A DNA stretch of 20,059 nt, from positions 599,811 to 619,869 of the forward strand of contig NW_014577093.1 in the NCBI RefSeq assembly GCF_000485595.1. The letters run 5' to 3'. Below the pieces are notes generated by a model that was not told the DNA's origin, did no database searches, and saw only the letters and a program-made list of their open reading frames with translations. The DNA comes from Priapulus caudatus (Eukaryota; Priapulida; Priapulimorpha; Priapulimorphida; Priapulidae). Shown piece by piece: positions 9,200 to 15,900 of this stretch; the stretch's first letter is position 1, and the number at the start of each line of letters is the position of its first letter. The position numbers and the translations under genes were made by a program.

Positions 9200-11524
9200 C
9201 CTTAGCAGGGCTGCCTGGCTTTGCTTTGGTTCTCCAGTACCATGGACTTTTGATACTATTGAATAAACTGGGTTTCAGACATCCATATGAATGAAAAAAA
9301 CACTGGTAGTGTATAGGATTAAATAAATGTGTTTTGTGAATCAAGAATGTGTCTCTATACTCTCGTGTGCTTGTTGTGGATTTCTATAGGAAGCTTGGCA
9401 CAATGCACCCTTCCTGCCAGTATTAGGGGGCGGTGAAAACAATCAGCCAACGATTCACATACAAGATCTGGCCAGGTACGTACCAAAACCTCACAATTGA
9501 TTTCTATCTAGCCAGGTACGTACCAAAACCTCACAATTGATTTCTATCTAGCCATGCAGGTACGTACCAAAACCTCACAATTGATTTCTATCTAGCCAGG
9601 TACGTACCAAAACCTCACAATTGATTTCTATCTAGCCAGGTACGTACCAAAACCTCACAATTGATTTCTATCTAGCCAGGTGCGAGCCAACACCTCATTG
9701 CTGATATGTGCCTGACTAGGTATGAGCAATTAAGGCATCGGCATTGATTTGTACCTGTCTAGGTATGAACGAAAACCTTACCATTGATTTGTACTAGGCC
9801 AGGTATGGGCCAAAACCCCACCACTGATTTGTAGCTGGCCAGGTATGAGACAAAACATTACGATTGAATTTTACCTGGCTATAGGTATGAATGAAAACCT
9901 CATCATTGATTTGTACCTGGCTATGAAGCATTTCTTACTCCCAATAGATGGCGCTGCAAGTTGATGTCTTACCTTGTCACTTGTAATTTCCTGCATCAAC
10001 GGTTCACCCAGGTTGTCATTTTAGTTGTAGTTTGTTTTTTTGCTTTTGAAGCTCTGAAGCGTCCATATGACTATCGACAGGGAAAAAATTACATTTTTTT
10101 TCACGGGAGCTCTTTTTCAAAAGTCTGTGGGAAAAATAGCTCTCGTTAAAAATTTTACGGGAGCTATTTTGAGCCTCACGGGAGCGATTTCGGAGGTTTG
10201 AATAGCGAATCGCTCATCGCTCCCGTATATTTTTTTTATTCTGATTATTGCATAGAAAAGGTAATCTGAAATTTCACGTGCATCGTGATGCACTGCAACT
10301 CCCTCCATTCAAACAGACATTTTTAACACTGTTACCAGGGTTGTAGCCAGGACAATTTTGGTGCCGGCTGATATCAGTGATATGCATAAATTATTATAAT
10401 AGCAGCATTTTTAAGGTAATTTTACACAAACTCAATCATTTTTGTGCCGGTCGGAAGGATGTTATTTAAAGCTGCGTGCTGGTCGGCCAACACCAGAGCC
10501 GGCTATTACCAACCGGCGCCGACCGGCGTAGCTACAATGGTGACTGTTGCATTAGCGGAACAGGCAAATTAATGTATGATCTTGCGATGACCATGAATTT
10601 AGGCAAAACAACAAGGTGTGAAAGTAACATAATGATGATGTGTAAGTATGTGTGCAGTAAATTCCAAGATAGGGAATAGTTCATGAATATGTTAGGAATG
10701 CAATGTTTTAATGTGTAATGGAATGTAATTGTAAGTACTTTTACGTTAGCGTGGTTCAAAACATCATCGATGGCCGACCGAAAACCAAATACATCCTGGC
10801 CGTTGACGACTCAAGGAGTACATTAGAAGATATAATAAAGGTCGGTGAATGCATGGTTACTCTATAGTTTCAGCTCAACATATTTATACTAACGAGCATA
10901 CTGTGTGCATATAGACACCACCACTGGCGCCCACAGGTCTTGAGAAAGTAGAAGCACAGAAGGATAAAATCCTCAGTGATAATAAAAAGCAGGCGCGCTG
11001 CATGCTAGGGGGGTTTTGGGGCATGCCCCCCCTGAATATTTTTGAAATTTGAATGGTAGACGTCTAGAGATGCAATCTGGTGAGTCTTGCGAGAGAGACT
11101 TAGGAACAAAATGTAGGAACAAAATTTTTAACCCAAAATTTACTGGAAGCACTGTGCTTCCAGTGCTTCTATCTGTGGGCGCCACTGGACACCACCATAT
11201 TGCAAACAACATTAATTAGGGGGATGTTGTTACAATCTTGTTTTACTAGAAATGTTTTACTTGTTTTCTACAACAAAAGCTTACTATAGTTTGTATAGAC
11301 CTTGCATTGTCCATATGGATAAAGAAGAAGGAAATTTGTTGGATTTTGTTGATACTTTTCTGTGTTGGGTTCTAGTAACAGTATGATTATGAAAGTACAT
11401 GAATAAAGCTTTTCCATTGTAATCCGACACTCCTCCTCCTCCTCCTCCCCCCTCCCTCCTCCCTCCTCCTCATCCTCCTCCTCCCTCTCTCTCTCTCTCT
11501 TTCTCTCTCTCTCTTCCCTCCTCA

Positions 11525-11560
<36 letters not shown>

Positions 11561-12891
11561 GCTCTCCTGATCTCTCTCTTGCTCTCTTTCTCACACACAC
11601 ACACTCTCTCTTTCTTTCTCGAACTCTTTTTCTCCCTCTCCCTCCCTCCCTCTATGTACTATGACTTTTATATCTGCAGTTTAAAAGTTATGCATATCAT
11701 GCATTTCACTCTCTGTTTGTTTGAATAATATATGAAGATCTACAGTTAATACGCAAATTCTGAGCGGGTATCTGTTATTGGCTATTTATAGTATTTTACA
11801 TACTCTCCATTGTCTTCAATAAATAATTTTTAAAGCGATTCTGCAAACGTATATGTATTTGAATTATTAATTATCTCACCCACTGCTAATTTTCTAGTAA
11901 CATTTCGTGAGGCAAGTGAAACACATAGTGCAGTGGGTCTGCATCCCAGAGAAACGATACCAACCTTTTCCCCTTCATACATTTAATTGAATGATAATTT
12001 TTACCACTTTTTCTTAACACTGAAGGGATGTTCTTCATACTTTCTGCATTTACTAAAACTGCAGAGTGAAGTTCTGTAATACTGACTGCTAGATGCATCG
12101 CGTAAAGATAAAATCAGGTGTGAATAAAATCAAATGCTTTTATTTTGCTCTCATTCCTTTGCGCAGAACTTTGCATTTGCTTTTATTCGTTTGCAACTGC
12201 ATTTGCATTCACTTAATTACTCCTGATAAAATGTTGCTAAAACTACTGCGGCTGTCTCCGTGGCGCGTCTTTAGCACGTTATAACCTTTTAATTGCTGCT
12301 CATGTCCTTTCAGGCAATAAGTGTACATCTCAGCAATGGATGTGTCAAGCAGATCCCCATAGCTGACGTGTTCCTCTACAAGGACATAACGGTATGTAGT
12401 TACAGTGCTTGAGCCCCTGTCTCGGGGTGTCTCAACGAGATATCGTTCCCGTGCACTGCTTAGTATAGGTGATAATTCTCCAATCGAATGTTCAGGTGAA
12501 GGTTCATTAGATGGTATGTCGTTGTTTCGCAGATTCGGCTATTTTCGTCACCTTGTTTTGGTCCATACGGTGGTTAAAGTTGCCTAACCTCGCAAAAGAA
12601 ATGTTTAGATGTGTTTGCTTCGAGCTCGCCCATGTTGATGTAATGTTTAAACAAATTTTCATTGCTCGTTACGGTAAAGTTATTGTGAATGTTCAACTTC
12701 GGCACACGATTCTGCTCGTTCAGAACATATCGTGATGTTTTATAACCCCAAAAATACTCCCAATAGGAATGTGTATATACAGATTATTTCCGTTTGAACC
12801 GTAACATTTAGGCAGAGCAATGTAAATGTCAGTTGGGTTTGGCTTCAATATCTTACACGGGCACAAATTGCAGGTTTTGCAGCTGTAACTC

Positions 12892-12932
<41 letters not shown>

Positions 12933-15900
12933 GTGAGAAATGCAGGTAATATATAGCTGTGAACTATATATATAATATATATATAGTTCACAGCTATATT
13001 ACTTGCATTTCTCATGCGTTCTCGACATGTGCCTGTCCTTTCTGTGAACCTCTTGCGTCCATTCTTATCGGTTAATGCCGCCAACATATAAACTTAAAAA
13101 AATGCCAGAGAGAATAGTTTTCATGCAGCGTAATTTTACAGGAACACTCGCTTTTTGTGGTGCATGTAGCCTTTTCAATTAGTGACCTTTTTTTAATTGA
13201 AAACCATCCATATCTTTCTCATCTTTTTTAGCTCATCTGACGTAGTCAGATGCAGCTTGTAGAATCGCATGATTGTCCGTCCGTCCGTCCGTCCCTCCGT
13301 CCGTCCGTCCGTCCGTCTGTCCGTCAACAGTTGGGCACAAATCTTAACCGCTCGACGTACGGTCACGATATTTGGGCCGTGGGGGGGATCGGGAAAAGGA
13401 CTCGGGATGATCAATTTGGGGGTCAAGGGTCAAAGGTCAAGATGTGTAAACGGAGGGGGAATATTTCCCCCTTAATCTAAGGAATAGGAGGAAATACGGA
13501 ATTGCGGCACAAATCTGAACGGCTCGACCTATGCTCTTAATATTTGGTGTATAGTGTGATGGGCAGGAAACCCATCGCCAGTGCGAAATTGGAGGTCACA
13601 GGTCAAAGGGCAGTGGGGGAAAGGTCAGATATCAGACATTTTCTGAGGATGTGGCCTAACGGACAGAGTGAAAAACTGTTTTGTTTCAGCGCTGACCTAC
13701 CATTTTTATCACTTTATTGAAAGGACCATGAAATGTGCTTTCCACTGACGTGCGAAGAGTAAATGTCTGATAACCTTTTGACCCTCAAGAGGAAGGTTAA
13801 ACATGGATTCCTGAACTGCCTCAATGATGTCACAGTGTTCTCATATTCATGGCACATCTATAATCTAGAAAGCCAATAAGCCCGGATAGCCCAACGGCTA
13901 CAGCACAGGATTACGGCTCAAAGGACCTTGGATCGAATCCCATCAGAATTTTTATTATTTACCTGTTTTCTGTATTTTTCTATCTTTGTCCATTTAACTA
14001 TTTTTTTCCAATTAACGCGAATATTTACATGATTTATTTACAACAATTTCATAACAACAAATAATTTTTACAACAATTAATTTTTTTTTTTTAAATAGGG
14101 TTAGGGTTAGGGTTAGGGTCACAGTGCACCATAAAACAGGAGTTTCATGCACGCGATTTGTATCAACCAATGGGATTTGGGAGGTATGCAGAATGCAGAA
14201 GGTTGCTGAAATAATGTGTACGCAACTGTGTATCTGCATACCTGCGCCTAACAAAGGTGTCACTACGCACGACTTAAATGTTACGTTTATAACCGTAGCA
14301 ACAGACCTCAGATGAACCCAGATGCTCTGCGGCTCTTGTTTATTGAAAAACATAGAAAAACTGCTTGTGTCAAGTTCTTTTGTAAGCATTCTTCCTTTTC
14401 ATAGCACAAAACCACAACAGTGAATAGCTCAGTGCCTCCTAAAGCATCTATAGATTGCCATTCTGTTGTTTAATAATTTATTGTTAACGTCGTGTTTAGT
14501 GAGTAACAGAGTTACAAGCCAAGAAGGTTGTCGTTATCATCTATCGTCCTTTTGGCAACCCAACCACACGTCCATACATATGATTGATCGCCCCCAATTG
14601 TTCGTTTCTCAAGCTAATCTTTTCAATAAGTAATGAGGCAGGCAGGTGTCTTTTTTTATCTCCCAAAAAAAACTATGAAGCAGGTTTTTTTAATAATTGG
14701 TGTTCTGTAATATGTACACGCCATAATATTGATTCACATTAAAATAAGAATCAGACAACAGGTTTTTAAATGGTGCCAAAACATTTTAATACAGAAAGTG
14801 GTGAGATCTACATGTAGCTATCAAATAAGTTCACTTTTTGGAATTTTTGGCATTTTTAAACTTTCCGGCTTTCCAGAATTTCGATTGCATTTTGTTGGGG
14901 GGGGGGGTTTATAAAAAGACGTAATGCGGGACTAAAAATCAGATGCGGAGAGGCCTGAGAAACGTACAATTATATTTTTTTGGCCTTAGTGCATTCTGCA
15001 AATTGGTAAAGCAAGGGAAAGTTAATCCAAACAAAATCTTCAGTCTTTACAAGTAGCAGCAGCTGCCTGCCTATCTCTGCTATGCTGGTTCTAAGACAGA
15101 TGCTCTATGATGATACGGTTGCATTACTGATCGCTTAACGAAGCCGGTGTGTGCACACGCGCAGCTTGTATCTACCACCACAAACCGATCGATCCACTCA
15201 CAGAATGGGCGAACTCTGGCAGTCTCTTTACATGAAACTTTCCTCGTGAAAAAAAACACATGAGAAGAAATTAGTCTGCAATTTGCGTTGAGGTTTTCCC
15301 GTGCTGCTATTATCAAGTTATTGTTGAAAGCAAAGAGGTAGATCAAATAGGTACTGTTTAGACAGAACCCTTAGATAGCGCCTGTGGTTACCTTTTTCTC
15401 ACATCAAGGTCAGTAACCGAAACGGGGCTGCACCACCTTTAATGAGAAAGATGCTCCCACCTTTAATGAGAAGGATACACCCCCACCTTTAATAAGAAGG
15501 ACACCCCCTACCTTTAATAAGAAGGATGCACCCCACCTTTAATGAGAAGGACGCCCCCTACCTTTAATGAGAAGGACGCCCCCACCTTTAATGAGAAAGA
15601 TGCTCCTACCTTTAATGAGAAGGATACACCCCCACCTTTAATAAGAAGGACACCCCCTACCTTTAATGAGAAGGATGCACCCCACCTTTAATGAGAAGGA
15701 CGCCCTCCACCTTTAATGAGAAGGATGCCCCACCTTTAATGAGAAAGACGCCCCCACCTTTAATGAGAAGGACGCCTCCAACTTTAATGAGAAGGACACC
15801 CCCCACCTTTAATGAGAAGGATGCACCCCACCTTTAATGAGAAGGACGCCCCCACCTTTAATGAGAAGGATGCCCCCCCACCTTTAATGAGAAGGATGCC

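Noticed and set aside
9471-9930. Regular 40-bp repeats taken as a CRISPR array
   Set aside because: Units are contiguous with no spacers, later ones diverge gradually, and the DNA is an animal intron.
11268-11600. Minus-strand frame rich in Arg-Glu
   Set aside because: It is the CT/CTCC simple-sequence tract read on the other strand.
13880-13958. Functional tRNA gene
   Set aside because: The anticodon stem and acceptor stem do not pair, although A and B boxes are present.
5629-14119. Telomere or subtelomere at this locus
   Set aside because: The TTAGGG blocks are 3-4 units long, internal, and one lies within a mobile-element-like fold-back.
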